Assembly (NCBI GenBank): GCA_024234855.1 | Contig: JACKNN010000006.1 | Location: 124,001 to 188,000 of the forward strand | Direction of reading: 5' to 3' | Source: Pseudomonadales bacterium | GTDB lineage: Bacteria; Pseudomonadota; Gammaproteobacteria; Pseudomonadales; Halieaceae | Length of the DNA: 64,000 bases | Shown here: positions 1-9,705 of the stretch, piece by piece | Layout of the letters: each line of letters opens with the position of its first letter | How positions within the stretch are numbered: position 1 is the first letter of the stretch | Program-made: the position numbers and the translations under genes | The notes under the pieces: model-generated | Database searches by the model: none | Told to the model about the DNA's origin: nothing | The model's input: the letters and a program-made list of their open reading frames with translations, nothing else

Positions 1-377
1 TGGGGACACCCTATGGCGATCCTCGGGGCACCTCCCTTTACAACCTGATGGGACGGGTCTACAACGACCAGGTGGAGGTGGACGAGGCTATGCTGGCCCG
101 CTGGGTTGACTACACCTACAGCGGTGGCGAGCTGCGGGTGCCGGTGCTGGCGCTGTTCAGTGAATCAGACGGTATCGTGGGGGCGGGTATCGCCCGCTGT
201 GAAGGCGATCCGCGCTATGTCAGCAACATGGCCGTGATGGCCAGCCATGTCGGTTTCCCGTTCAATCCGCTGGTGTTTGGCGTGATCGCCAATTACCTGG
301 TGGAGCCGCAACAGCGCTGGGCGCTGTGCGACAGCCCGTTACTCAGGCCCTTTGTCCGCCTCGTGGAGACTGCCTGA
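1..377 (+). CDS. Alpha/beta hydrolase, C-terminal part (5' end outside window)
   Basis: The reading frame is open from base 3 and ends with TGA at 375-377, so only the last ~124 residues are seen. The tail holds two features typical of the end of an alpha/beta hydrolase: a strand followed by SESDGIV, where the Asp would be the catalytic acid, and ASHVGFPFNP, where the His would be the base. The nucleophile elbow lies upstream of the window. The substrate cannot be inferred; a lipase or esterase is most likely. The next gene is on the opposite strand, so this ends a rightward unit. Confidence 0.65.
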   Translation, partial: GTPYGDPRGTSLYNLMGRVYNDQVEVDEAMLARWVDYTYSGGELRVPVLALFSESDGIVGAGIARCEGDPRYVSNMAVMASHVGFPFNPLVFGVIANYLVEPQQRWALCDSPLLRPFVRLVETA

Positions 378-396
378 GCAAGCGGCCGGACCCGGC

Positions 397-579
397 CTAG
401 TTGGCGCTGCGGATCAGCTGCGAGTCCTCGACCCGACGCTTGCGCCGGGTCATGGGCTGCAGGCGGGCAAATTGCTCGCCGTTTTCGTTGGCGTCGCCGG
501 CGGCGGCCTGCTCCCGGGAAAACTTGATGCTCCCGAGAAATTCCACCAGGCTGGGCCTGCTGTTATCCAGTCGTTTCAT
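397..579 (-). CDS. Small hypothetical protein (60 aa)
   Basis: A short leftward frame with ATG at 579 and convergent with the hydrolase tail. The product is polar, with a basic segment (RRKRR) near its C terminus and no signal peptide or membrane segment. I do not recognise a family and there is no strong ribosome-binding site. It is listed because it fills an otherwise empty stretch with plausible composition; it could be spurious. Confidence 0.35.
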   Translation of the reverse strand: MKRLDNSRPSLVEFLGSIKFSREQAAAGDANENGEQFARLQPMTRRKRRVEDSQLIRSAN

Positions 580-694
580 GTGCTGCTCGGATGTTCGTGA
601 CCAATACTGGCCTCAGTGTACGACTGCGGCTGCCTGATTGGGCGTAAAAACTGCCTCTGATTTCTGTGCAATAAGTCTGGTTTGCCCTCGATTT

Positions 695-1261
695 TCAGCC
701 CAGCGTTTGCGCCAGCCGGGGCAGCAGCGCGGCCATCTCCGGTTTGTTGTCCCGTATCTCGTCCAGGGTCAGTCCCGCAAGCTCATGCGGAAACACCAGC
801 CAGTTATCGGTGCTGTGCAAAAAATAATCCGGGTTGCGGCCGGTGCGGTTGCTGCCCGGCTTGAAGTAGGGGGTGGCAATGCGGATCCGGGGGGTCTGGT
901 CCGCGCAGGCCCGGCCCAGGTCCGCGACGATCTGCTGCAGCGACAGGCCGGTGTCATGGACATCGTCCACCAGCAGCAGGCTGTCTTCCCTGCGCAGCTC
1001 GCCGACCAGGGAGTCGAGCCCGTCCACCTCCACTTTCTGCTCGCGCTGGCCTATGCCGGTATAGGAGCGGGTGCGCACTGCCGCATGGTTCGCCTCAACC
1101 CCGAGCACATGGAGCAATTCGTGCACCGCGATCGCCACCGGGGTGCCACCGCGCCAGACGCCGACAATAACGCTGGGCCGAAAGCCGCTCTCGAACACCT
1201 GGCAGGCCAGGGTGAATGCATCCTCCAGGAGCTGTTGCGGGGTAATGTACTGCTTGTTCAT
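695..1261 (-). CDS. Phosphoribosyltransferase family protein
   Basis: A 188-residue type I phosphoribosyltransferase fold protein. The PRPP-binding loop is visible as LLLVDDVHDTGLSL at about residues 95-108, with the paired acidic residues followed by the small/Thr-Gly loop. An upstream VGVWRGGTPVA segment matches the pyrophosphate loop region. Most relatives are annotated as hypoxanthine or xanthine-guanine phosphoribosyltransferases that salvage purine bases with PRPP, but base specificity cannot be read here. The start has GGGAG six bases upstream. The gene is divergent from pepD. Confidence 0.8.
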   Translation of the reverse strand: MNKQYITPQQLLEDAFTLACQVFESGFRPSVIVGVWRGGTPVAIAVHELLHVLGVEANHAAVRTRSYTGIGQREQKVEVDGLDSLVGELRREDSLLLVDDVHDTGLSLQQIVADLGRACADQTPRIRIATPYFKPGSNRTGRNPDYFLHSTDNWLVFPHELAGLTLDEIRDNKPEMAALLPRLAQTLG

Positions 1262-1343
1262 GCGCGGCTCCCGGGGTGAGTTGGCGTGGCGGGGAGCAGG
1301 TTATCACAGCATGCTGTGCGGTGGTGTGGACAGTCCGCTCGGG

Positions 1344-1349
1344 TATAAT
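1344..1349 (+). promoter_or_regulatory. Probable -10 element of the pepD promoter
   Basis: A perfect TATAAT lies 78 bases before the pepD start, in the divergent intergenic region. I see no good -35 hexamer at 16-18 bases upstream, so the promoter would need an activator or be weak. Transcription would begin near 1356. Confidence 0.4.
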
Positions 1350-1426
1350 CGCGCCTCGCAAGAAGCCCTGGCTGATCGATGTGTACGTTGGCGGTCGGCC
1401 GGGCAGGCTGATCCAGGAGATCCATT

Positions 1427-2869
1427 TTGAAACCGGCCCATTATCCACTTGAGCCCGCGCACCTGTGGGAGCATTTCTACCGGATCACGCAGATACCCCG
1501 GCCCTCGCGGCAGGAGGCGGCGGTGCGCCAGTACATCATTGACCTGGCCGAGCGCGACGGCCACATCTGGCGGATGGACCCGACCGGCAACCTGGTGGTC
1601 ACCATCGACGCCAGTGCGGGCATGGCGGCGCGGCCGGTGGTGATCATCCAGAACCACCTCGATATGGTGACGGTGAAAACCGGCGACAAGGACCACGACT
1701 TCAGTCGCCAGCCCCTCAGCCTGCGGGTGGCGGACGGCTGGCTGCAGGCGGACCGCACCACCCTGGGGGCAGACAACGGCCTGGGCTGCGCCGCGGCGCT
1801 GGCGCTGATGACCGACCCCGACGTGCGGCACCCGCCGCTCGAACTGCTTTTCACGGTCGACGAGGAGACGGGCCTGGGCGGCGCGCTCGGACTCGACCCC
1901 GCCCTGCTCTCCGGCAGGCTGATGCTGAACCTGGATACCGAGGACTGGCATGAGTTGTATGTGGGCTGCGCGGGCGCCGGCGGCTGGCAGCTGCGCCGCT
2001 CCTACCAGGCCACCGGCGTGAGCGCCGGGGCGGAGCAGTGGCAGCTGTCACTGAAGGGGCTGGCGGGCGGGCATTCCGGCATCCAGATCCACCAGCAGTT
2101 GGGCAATGCCATCAAACTTCTGGGTCAGTGCCTGGAGGAGGTGAGGGGCGCACAGCTGGCTCACTTTGACGCCGGCCTGGCACACAATGTGATTCCGAGG
2201 GAGGGTGGCCTGACGTTTACCTGTCCCGCTGGCGAAGGGAAACTGTTGCAGGCCCGCCTGGAGGTTTTGCAGGCCCGGTGGCTGGCATACCTGCCCGCGG
2301 CGGACGGCGCCCTGGAGCTTGTCCTGCAGCCGGCGAGCGTAACGCAGGTGCTGACACGCGAGGATACCCGCGCGGTGCTCGATATCATCGCCCTGTTCCC
2401 CCACGGCGCCCAGGCCTACAACCTGCAGCACCCGGCGGAACTGGTCGACCTCAGTATCAACTTCGCGCGGCTGGAACTGGCGCGGGGGGAGTTGATGCTG
2501 GAAACCAGTTTCCGGTTTTTCAACGAGCCCCAGAGCTTGCCGCTGCAACAGCAGGTGCTCAGCCTGGCCCGGGTATTTGGCCTGGCCGCGACTTCGGCGG
2601 TGTCCTACCCGGGCTGGGAACCGGATTTTGACAGCCCGCTGCTGGAGCGGGCGTGCGCGCTGCACGAGCGCCTGTTCGGACAACGGCCCGCGGTGAAAGC
2701 CATTCACGCCGGCCTGGAATGCGGAATTTTGAAGGGTAAGAAACCGGATATGGATATACTCTCTTTCGGCCCGACGATCCGCGGCGCGCACTCGCCGACC
2801 GAGCGCCTGCAAATCGACACGGTGGCGCCATTCTGGCAGTTCCTGACGGCACTGCTGGTGCAGCTGTAA
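1427..2869 (+). CDS. pepD: Aminoacyl-histidine dipeptidase (Xaa-His dipeptidase, M20)
   Basis: Cytosolic metallopeptidase of family M20C that cleaves dipeptides, classically those with C-terminal His. The 480-residue length matches the family (about 485). Zinc-site residues are in place: H77 and D79 in NHLDMV, D116 in GADNGLG, and E146/E147 in DEETG. The start is TTG, chosen because AGGAGA sits six bases upstream and the next residues (MKPAHYPLEP) match the usual N terminus. It is followed 62 bases later by the aminotransferase on the same strand. Confidence 0.92.
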   Translation: MKPAHYPLEPAHLWEHFYRITQIPRPSRQEAAVRQYIIDLAERDGHIWRMDPTGNLVVTIDASAGMAARPVVIIQNHLDMVTVKTGDKDHDFSRQPLSLRVADGWLQADRTTLGADNGLGCAAALALMTDPDVRHPPLELLFTVDEETGLGGALGLDPALLSGRLMLNLDTEDWHELYVGCAGAGGWQLRRSYQATGVSAGAEQWQLSLKGLAGGHSGIQIHQQLGNAIKLLGQCLEEVRGAQLAHFDAGLAHNVIPREGGLTFTCPAGEGKLLQARLEVLQARWLAYLPAADGALELVLQPASVTQVLTREDTRAVLDIIALFPHGAQAYNLQHPAELVDLSINFARLELARGELMLETSFRFFNEPQSLPLQQQVLSLARVFGLAATSAVSYPGWEPDFDSPLLERACALHERLFGQRPAVKAIHAGLECGILKGKKPDMDILSFGPTIRGAHSPTERLQIDTVAPFWQFLTALLVQL

Positions 2870-2931
2870 TTTCATTCACCTGCGGCAGCGCGACGAATAG
2901 ACGCCCGCTGCTACACTACGGAGCAAGCCCC

Positions 2932-4119
2932 ATGCTGGACAAACTGGAACGCCTGCCGGCGGACATCATTCTGGGCCTCGCCGCGGCCTGTCGCGCGGAC
3001 CCCAATCCCGCCAAGGTCGATCTCTCTGTCGGTATCTATATGGACGAGCAGGGACTGTGCCCGGTGTTCGAGTCGGTGCGTCGGGCCCAGCAGGCGCTGG
3101 TGGGTGAAGAGGTAACCAAGGCCTACATGGCGCCCGCCGGGGATGAAGCCTTCAACCTGGGCATGCAGCGCCTGGTGCTGGGGGAGGGCAGCCCGGCGTT
3201 GCTGGATGCCCGGGTAGGCAGTATCCAGACGCCGGGGGGCTGCGGCGCCCTGCGCATAGGCGCCGAGATCATCCGCGCGGCTGCACCCGATGCGCGGGTA
3301 TGGGTGAGCGACCCCACCTGGCCCAACCATTTTCCCCTGCTCAGCAGCGTGGGCCTGAGCTTCAAGACCTACCGCTACTATGACCCCGCCAGCCACGACG
3401 TGGATTTCGACGCCATGGTGGCGGACCTGAAGGGCGCCACGGCCGGTGATGTGGTGCTGCTGCACGGCTGCTGCCACAATCCCTGCGGCGCAGATCTCGC
3501 GCTGCAACAGTGGGCGGTGATCGCCGATATGGCCGAGCGCCAGGGCTTCACGCCGTTCATCGATTTCGCCTACCAGGGCCTGGGCGATGGCCTGGACCGG
3601 GATGCCGCCGGCATGCGGCTGATGGTGGCGCGGTTGCCGGAGGTCATTATTGCCGCCTCCTGTTCAAAGAATATGGGGCTGTACCGGGAGCGGGTCGGAA
3701 TCGTCCTGTTTGTCTGCCGGGACGAGACCAATGCCCAGGCCCTGGTCAGCCAGGGGCTGGTAGCCGGCCGGCGCATCTATTCCATGCCGCCTGCTCACGG
3801 CGCCCTGCTGGCCGGCCGGATACTCTCAAACCCTGCGCTGGAAGCCTCCTGGCGCGATGAACTCGCGGCCATGTGCCAGCGCATCAACGGCCTGCGCAGC
3901 GGCCTGCGGCAGCGACTGGAACAAGAGAGTGGCAGGGACTTTGGTTTTATCGAGCGGGAAAAAGGCATGTTTTCTTTCCTGGGCCTCAGCGTGGAACAGG
4001 CGCAGCGGCTGCGCAGGGAGTACAGCATTTATATGCTCGACTCCTCCAGGATCAATGTCGCCGGGGTCAACGACCACAATCTCGATTACCTGGCCACATC
4101 GGTGGCGGCGGTACTGTAG
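2932..4119 (+). CDS. Aromatic amino acid / aspartate aminotransferase
   Basis: Class I fold-type I PLP enzyme of the AspC/TyrB group, 395 residues, the usual length. It transfers amino groups between aspartate or aromatic amino acids and 2-oxoglutarate. The PLP Schiff-base lysine is K246 in SCSKNMGLYRERVG, and the segment HGCCHNPCG carries the conserved Asn-Pro-x-Gly. AspC and TyrB cannot be told apart by eye, so no symbol is given. GGAG lies eight bases before the ATG. It may share transcripts with pepD, but a 62-base gap leaves this open. Confidence 0.9.
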   Translation: MLDKLERLPADIILGLAAACRADPNPAKVDLSVGIYMDEQGLCPVFESVRRAQQALVGEEVTKAYMAPAGDEAFNLGMQRLVLGEGSPALLDARVGSIQTPGGCGALRIGAEIIRAAAPDARVWVSDPTWPNHFPLLSSVGLSFKTYRYYDPASHDVDFDAMVADLKGATAGDVVLLHGCCHNPCGADLALQQWAVIADMAERQGFTPFIDFAYQGLGDGLDRDAAGMRLMVARLPEVIIAASCSKNMGLYRERVGIVLFVCRDETNAQALVSQGLVAGRRIYSMPPAHGALLAGRILSNPALEASWRDELAAMCQRINGLRSGLRQRLEQESGRDFGFIEREKGMFSFLGLSVEQAQRLRREYSIYMLDSSRINVAGVNDHNLDYLATSVAAVL

Positions 4120-4142
4120 TGCCGCTATGATCGCGGTATAGC

Positions 4143-4161
4143 GGCGGCGCGTGTCGCCGCC
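4143..4161 (+). terminator. GC-rich hairpin after the aminotransferase gene
   Basis: GGCGGCG (4143-4149) and CGCCGCC (4155-4161) form a perfect seven-base stem with a five-base loop, 23 bases past the stop codon. There is no T-run after it, so it is at best a non-canonical terminator. The rest of the 172-base convergent gap to uup shows nothing else I can name. Confidence 0.3.
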
Positions 4162-4291
4162 GGGCAGGCGGCTGGAAACGTGTCGAAAACCAGGCCTGCC
4201 CGCAGGCGAGTCGCGGCGCGAAAAACGCCAGTATCCAACAGCGGAAAACGGGCCAGGCCCGCCAGGTAACGGTAAGGCAGGCCGCTCCGGC

Positions 4292-6181
4292 CTACGCCTC
4301 GTCCTCGAGCTCGGCCCAGCGCGCGAACGCGGCTTCCATCTCCTCCTGTACCGCGGCCAGTTGCGCGATCGTCTCCTGCACCCCGCGGTGTTCACCCAGG
4401 TAAAAGTCAGGCTCTGCCATGGTGGCTTCCAGCGCTTGCTGGCGCTGCTCCAGCGACTCGATCAGGGCGGGCATCGCCGCCAGCTCCCGCTGGTCTTTAT
4501 AGGACAGCTTCTTTTTCTTCTGCGCTGCCACCACAACGGCCGCCGGGCCCGGTGTCGTCGCGACCGCCCTGCCGGGCTCGCCACTGGCCTCCGCCAGTCG
4601 ACCGCCGCGCGCAAGCCAGTCGCTGTAGCCGCCGGCGTGGTCGCTGATCACGCCGTTACCTTCCACGACCAGCAGACTGGTTACCACGTTGTCCATGAAC
4701 TCGCGGTCGTGGCTCACCAGCAGCACGGTGCCGTCGAAGCTGAGCAGGATTTCTTCCAGCAGTTCCAGGGTTTCGATGTCGAGGTCGTTGGTGGGCTCAT
4801 CCAGTACCAGCAGGTTGGCGGGTTTGCTGAACAGCCGGGCCAGCACGGCGCGGTTCTGCTCGCCGCCCGAGAGCGCCTTGACCGGCGTTCGCACCCGCTC
4901 GGGGCTGAACAGGAAATCTCCCAGGTAGGAGATGGCGTGGCGCCGCTTGCCGTTGATCTCAATGAATTCCTGGCCACCGCAGACGTTGTCGATCAGGTTC
5001 TTCTCGGGGTCTAGCGCGCCGCGTAACTGGTCCGAGTAAGCCACCTCCAGCTTGCTGCCGCGCTTCACCACGCCGCTGTCGGGCTGCAATTGGCCCAGCA
5101 GTATCTTCACCAGGGTGGATTTCCCCGCACCGTTGGCGCCGACGATACCGATGCGATCACCGCGCTGGATGATGGTGGAGAAGTCGCGAATGATGGTGCG
5201 ATCGCCAAAGGCCTGGCTGACGTGCTGCAATTCGACCACGATCTTGCCGGACTGGCCGGCGTCTTCCACGGCGAAGTCGGCCCTGCCCTGGCGCTCCCGT
5301 CGCCGGGAGCGCTCGCTGCGCATCGCTTCCAGTGCCCGCACCCTGCCCTCGTTGCGGGTGCGGCGGGCCTTGATGCCCTGGCGTATCCACACCTCTTCCT
5401 GCGCCAGTCGCTTGTCGAACAGTTCGTTGGCGCGCTCCTCGGCCTGCAACTGCTGTTCCCGGTGCTGCAAGAAGCCCTGGTAGTCGCCGCGCCAGACGGT
5501 CAAGTGGCCCCGATCCAGCTCGGCAATACTGTTGGCCACGTTCTGCAGGAAGCGCCGGTCGTGGGTGATCAGGATCAGGGAGCCGCGAAAATTGCGCAGC
5601 TGCTCCTCCAGCCAGTTGATGGCGGGAATGTCCAGGTGGTTGGTGGGCTCGTCCAGCAGCAGGATATCCGGATCACCCACCAGCGCCTTGCCCAGCGCGA
5701 CCCGGCGACGCCAACCCCCGGACAATTCGCCCATGGCGCTGTCCGCTGGCAATTGCAGCTGGCTGATGGTGGTATCTACCCGTTGCTGCAAGGTCCAGCC
5801 GTCTACATTTTCCAGTTGCTGCTGCACCCGGGCGAGGGCGTCCAGGTCGGTGTCCGCCGCGTCGTGCACCAGGCGGTGGTACTCGGCGATCAGCTCACCG
5901 GCCCGGGACAGACCGGACGCAATCACCTCGAACACCGTAAGCTCATCGCCCTCTGGCAGGGTCTGCTCAAGCCGTGCCAGCTTTACTCCGGGGCGCAACC
6001 AGCGCTCGCCGCTGTCAGGGCCCAGTTCGCCGGCCAGTACTTTGAGCAGCGTGGTCTTGCCGGTGCCGTTGCGCCCCAGCAGGCCCAGCTTGTCGCCCCG
6101 GGTGATGACCAGGTCAACCTCGTCGAGCAGTACCTGCGTGCCGTAGTGCAGGCTGGCCTTGTCTAGTCGCAATAGTGGCAT
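4292..6181 (-). CDS. uup: ABC-F family ATPase Uup
   Basis: A 629-residue cytoplasmic protein with two ABC ATPase domains, no membrane segments and a charged helical C-terminal tail, as in Uup (about 635 residues). Walker A motifs are GRNGTGKTT and GANGAGKST, the signatures LSGGW and LSGGE, and Walker B motifs end DEPTNHLD and DEPTNDLD. The family acts on the ribosome and on branched DNA intermediates. I chose the ATG at 6181, giving MPLLRLDKASL, because this fits the family N terminus; a longer frame to 6241 adds 20 residues of no recognisable character. Confidence 0.92.
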   Translation of the reverse strand: MPLLRLDKASLHYGTQVLLDEVDLVITRGDKLGLLGRNGTGKTTLLKVLAGELGPDSGERWLRPGVKLARLEQTLPEGDELTVFEVIASGLSRAGELIAEYHRLVHDAADTDLDALARVQQQLENVDGWTLQQRVDTTISQLQLPADSAMGELSGGWRRRVALGKALVGDPDILLLDEPTNHLDIPAINWLEEQLRNFRGSLILITHDRRFLQNVANSIAELDRGHLTVWRGDYQGFLQHREQQLQAEERANELFDKRLAQEEVWIRQGIKARRTRNEGRVRALEAMRSERSRRRERQGRADFAVEDAGQSGKIVVELQHVSQAFGDRTIIRDFSTIIQRGDRIGIVGANGAGKSTLVKILLGQLQPDSGVVKRGSKLEVAYSDQLRGALDPEKNLIDNVCGGQEFIEINGKRRHAISYLGDFLFSPERVRTPVKALSGGEQNRAVLARLFSKPANLLVLDEPTNDLDIETLELLEEILLSFDGTVLLVSHDREFMDNVVTSLLVVEGNGVISDHAGGYSDWLARGGRLAEASGEPGRAVATTPGPAAVVVAAQKKKKLSYKDQRELAAMPALIESLEQRQQALEATMAEPDFYLGEHRGVQETIAQLAAVQEEMEAAFARWAELEDEA

Positions 6182-6339
6182 AGGTGATGACGCTGGAAAG
6201 GGGGTCGCGCATTCTACGCCAGCCGGGCGGGTGCTGGCCACATTTGTGGAAGCAGGTTAGAGTGTGGCGATGAAGTTATCGCTGTTTGTAACGGCAGGAA
6301 GGGGCTGCGGCCCGGGTCGCGGGCTGTGAGGGGATACCA

Positions 6340-9300
6340 ATGCTGAGAGCGCTGTTGCTATCGCTCCTTTTACTTGCGGGCGTCGTCCGGGGCGAGGATG
6401 TCCCCTCCGCTGTTACCACTGTCACTACGGCGCAGTTGGACGCGGCCGTGGGCGACGTGACCGCAAACCTGGCGCCCGATGACCCCAAGCGGGCCGACCT
6501 GCTCAGGCTGTATGGCGATACGCGCGCGGCGCTGGTCGCAGTCAGGCAATTCCGCGAATCAGAGCAGTCCTTTGCCCAGGCGCGCGCCGGCGCAGCTGGC
6601 AGGGCTGCGGCAATAGAGGCGGGGCTGGCGGAGCGCGAGTTGAGCGCCAGCCGGCCGGCGGCAGATCCCGCCAATGAGTCTCTGGCGGATATTGAGCAGC
6701 AAATGCAGGTCGGTAAGGCTGAGCTCGATGCCCGCAGAACCCGGATGGCCGAACTCAACGCGGCTATTTCAGGTGTGCCGGACCGCTCAGCCGAGATCCG
6801 TACCCGCTTGACGGAGCTGGGCAGCCTGCTGCCGAAGTTGCAATCCCAGCTTTCGCTGCTACCTAAAACGGTCGAGCCCGGCAGTGCCGAAGAGGCCAGT
6901 CTCTGGCTGGCACAGGCGCAAGTCGCGAGCGCAATCGCGGAAAAGGCTTCGCTGGATGAGGAGTTATTGAGCCAGCCGATGCGCCTGCAGCTGCTGGCCG
7001 CGCAGCAGGATCTCGCCGGCCAGGATATCAGGAAGCTGGAGCGCCGGTTGCAATCGCTGGACCGCCGGGCCGGCTCCCTGCGCCAGGGCGAAGCCAACCA
7101 GGCGCAGGTCGAGGCGGAGAAAGTGGTAGCCGGCGCCCAGGGCAAGCACCAGCTGGTGCAACAGCTGGCGGATGACAACGCAGCGCTGAGCGCGTCCTTC
7201 GGCAAAGTCAGCAGTGCTATTGAAAGCGTGCGACAGCGCGACCTGGTTGTTGGCGAGCAGGCCGGGCGGCTGGAGGCTGACCTGAAGGGCATAGAGCACA
7301 AGCTGAGCATTCTCGGTATGACCACGGCGGTAGGTCACATATTGCGCGAGCAGGAAGCCCAGCTGCCCAGGCAGCGGGAATTCGAGAAAGATCTTGAATC
7401 ACTGCGCGTACAGATTACCAATGCCAGTGTGCGCCAGCTCGAGCTGGCGGACGCCCGGCGCAAACTGGCCAGCGCTTCAGAGTATGTCGATCATTTGTCC
7501 CAGGGCCTGGATGAGCAGGTCTCACAACTGATTCGGGAGGACCTGCTGGAACTGGCGCGCAATCGGCGCGATCTGGTCAAGCAGGCGCTGGAGCTGGAAA
7601 ATACCTACTTCGCCGCGCTGGGAAGTCTCGAGCTGGATTTGCGCCGGTATGCGGACGCCGCCGGGGCGTACCGGAAATTCACCTCTGAGCGCTTGCTGTG
7701 GATTCCGTCGCGGGCGCCGTTCACGCTACTGCGCGAAGATGGCGTGAAGCAACAGTTCGAACAGTTATTTGCAGCAGATCGCTGGGGCACGGTAATGCGC
7801 CAGCTGCCGCTTCAGCTGGTCCTGCAACCCGAATTCGGCATCGGCCTGCTGCTGGTGCTGGCGCTGTTCTATCGCGGCCCGGCCCTGAAGGCGCGGCTGC
7901 TGGCCTCTGGGCGTGAGGTCGGCTTCGTGCGCACGGACCAGTTCAGCAATACCCTGTTGGCACTGTGGCTCACCCTGCTGCAGTCCGTCAAGTGGCCGCT
8001 GTTGATGTGGTCTGTCGGCCAATTGTTCGAGCAGCAGGAACTCGAGTCCGAACTGGCCACAGCCTTGCACGTGACACTGACACGCAGCGCCGCCTATTTC
8101 TGGGGGTTTGAATTCCTGCGCGCAACGTTCGCCCCGAAGGGGCTGGTGGATGCGCATTTTCGCTGGCCCTCCAGTCGCACGGCCAATATGCATCACCGGG
8201 TGGCCAGGCTGGAGCAGACCATTATTCCATCGATAGTGCTGGTCGTGTTCGCGCTGGCGCTATTTCCCCAGGATGTGGGTGGTCCGCTGGGGGCGGTCGG
8301 CGTGGTCCTGGTGCTGCTGTCGATCGCTTCCTTTTTCCGGCTGATGCCGCAGTTCATGCAGTGGAAAGTCAGCATGGCCCTGCTCAGTGAACCCGACAAG
8401 GGGAGTTCACTGGTGGCGAAGCTCATACACCTTTCGCTGGTATGGGTACCACTTGCCACCACTGTCGCGGTACTTTTCGGTTACATCTATACCGCCCTGG
8501 AGTTTTCCCTGCTCCTGTTGAAAACCATGGGGCTGTTTGCCGCGCTCCTGTTATTTCACGAGTTGGGGCTGCGCTGGCTGCGTATGGCCCGGCGGCGAAT
8601 GGTGGTCCAGGCCAGGACGGAGGCCGCCCAGGCGGTCGAGGTCGAGGGTGAAGCCGGTGTGGAGGAGGACCTGCTGGAGAGCGACTTCGAGTTGCTAAGT
8701 GACGATGGCACCAGGCTGCTCAATATCGTGACCCTGATTGGCATGATAGTGGGGGTCATGGTGGTCTGGTCGGCAGTCCTGCCCGCCCTGGGAATTCTCG
8801 ACTCCGTTGAGCTGTGGCACCAGACCTCCGTGGTTGAGGGGCAGCAGGTGATCTTGCCGGTCACCCTGGGCAAGGTGCTTTTCGCCCTGATTATATCGGT
8901 GCTGGGCTGGGTGCTGCTGGGCCGCATTCCCGGGTTGCTGGAGATCCTGCTGCGGCAAAAAATGGGAGTGAGGCCGGCCTCCGCCTATGCGGCCACCCGG
9001 GTATTCCAGTATGCGGCGACCGGTGTGCTGGTCGCGGCAGTGTTGAGTTCGCTGGGTGGCAGCTGGTCGCAGATCCAGTGGGCGGTGGCGGCACTCAGCG
9101 TGGGCATCGGCTTTGGCCTGCAGGAGATCGTCGCCAATTTCATCAGCGGCCTGATTATCCTGTTCGAGCAGCCTATACGGGTGGGGGACACGGTTACGGT
9201 GGGTACTATTTCGGGCAGGGTCACCAAGATCCGTATCAGGGCAACCACCATCCGCGACTTCGACCGGCGCGAACTGCTGGTGCCCAACAAGGAATTTATC

Positions 9301-9705
9301 ACCCAGCAATTGCTGAACTGGTCGCTGTCCGACCAGGTGACCCGGTGGGTGGTGGAGGTGGGTGTGGCCTATGGTACCGACCTCGATAAGGCCATGGCTG
9401 AGATACACGCCGCGGTGCTGGCCCAGCCGCTGATCCTGAAGGACCCGGAGCCGACGGTAACGTTTGAGCAGTTTGGCGACAGTAGCCTGTTGATCCGGGC
9501 GCGTTTTTTCATGGACCAGCTCGATCAGCGGCTAAAGACCTCCAGCGACCTGATGCTGGATATCAATCGCCGGCTGCACGCGGCGGGCATCGTGGTCGCG
9601 TTTCCGCAGCGGGACGTTCACCTCGACACCAGCCAACCGCTGGAGATCAGGATGTTACGGGGCGAGCGCGCCGCGTCGGTGCGGCCGGATCCGGCCACTT
9701 CCTGA
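6340..9705 (+). CDS. MscK/MscM-type large mechanosensitive channel
   Basis: A 1121-residue inner-membrane channel with a signal peptide, a long periplasmic coiled-coil region (to about residue 480), many membrane spans and a C-terminal MscS module. The pore helix and vestibule begin near residue 905 (VAALSVGIGFGLQEIVANF) and continue through FEQPIRVGDTV. It should open under membrane tension and release solutes on hypo-osmotic shock. Size and layout match E. coli MscK and YjeP (MscM); I cannot say which is closer. The reading frame overlaps the convergent LysR gene by 59 bases at its 3' end. Confidence 0.88.
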   Translation: MLRALLLSLLLLAGVVRGEDVPSAVTTVTTAQLDAAVGDVTANLAPDDPKRADLLRLYGDTRAALVAVRQFRESEQSFAQARAGAAGRAAAIEAGLAERELSASRPAADPANESLADIEQQMQVGKAELDARRTRMAELNAAISGVPDRSAEIRTRLTELGSLLPKLQSQLSLLPKTVEPGSAEEASLWLAQAQVASAIAEKASLDEELLSQPMRLQLLAAQQDLAGQDIRKLERRLQSLDRRAGSLRQGEANQAQVEAEKVVAGAQGKHQLVQQLADDNAALSASFGKVSSAIESVRQRDLVVGEQAGRLEADLKGIEHKLSILGMTTAVGHILREQEAQLPRQREFEKDLESLRVQITNASVRQLELADARRKLASASEYVDHLSQGLDEQVSQLIREDLLELARNRRDLVKQALELENTYFAALGSLELDLRRYADAAGAYRKFTSERLLWIPSRAPFTLLREDGVKQQFEQLFAADRWGTVMRQLPLQLVLQPEFGIGLLLVLALFYRGPALKARLLASGREVGFVRTDQFSNTLLALWLTLLQSVKWPLLMWSVGQLFEQQELESELATALHVTLTRSAAYFWGFEFLRATFAPKGLVDAHFRWPSSRTANMHHRVARLEQTIIPSIVLVVFALALFPQDVGGPLGAVGVVLVLLSIASFFRLMPQFMQWKVSMALLSEPDKGSSLVAKLIHLSLVWVPLATTVAVLFGYIYTALEFSLLLLKTMGLFAALLLFHELGLRWLRMARRRMVVQARTEAAQAVEVEGEAGVEEDLLESDFELLSDDGTRLLNIVTLIGMIVGVMVVWSAVLPALGILDSVELWHQTSVVEGQQVILPVTLGKVLFALIISVLGWVLLGRIPGLLEILLRQKMGVRPASAYAATRVFQYAATGVLVAAVLSSLGGSWSQIQWAVAALSVGIGFGLQEIVANFISGLIILFEQPIRVGDTVTVGTISGRVTKIRIRATTIRDFDRRELLVPNKEFITQQLLNWSLSDQVTRWVVEVGVAYGTDLDKAMAEIHAAVLAQPLILKDPEPTVTFEQFGDSSLLIRARFFMDQLDQRLKTSSDLMLDINRRLHAAGIVVAFPQRDVHLDTSQPLEIRMLRGERAASVRPDPATS

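Noticed and set aside
4151..5014. Long rightward frame antisense to uup (287 codons), and a similar one at 5090-6166
   Set aside because: The minus strand encodes complete ABC motifs; the antisense products show only low-complexity, GC-driven composition and no family features.
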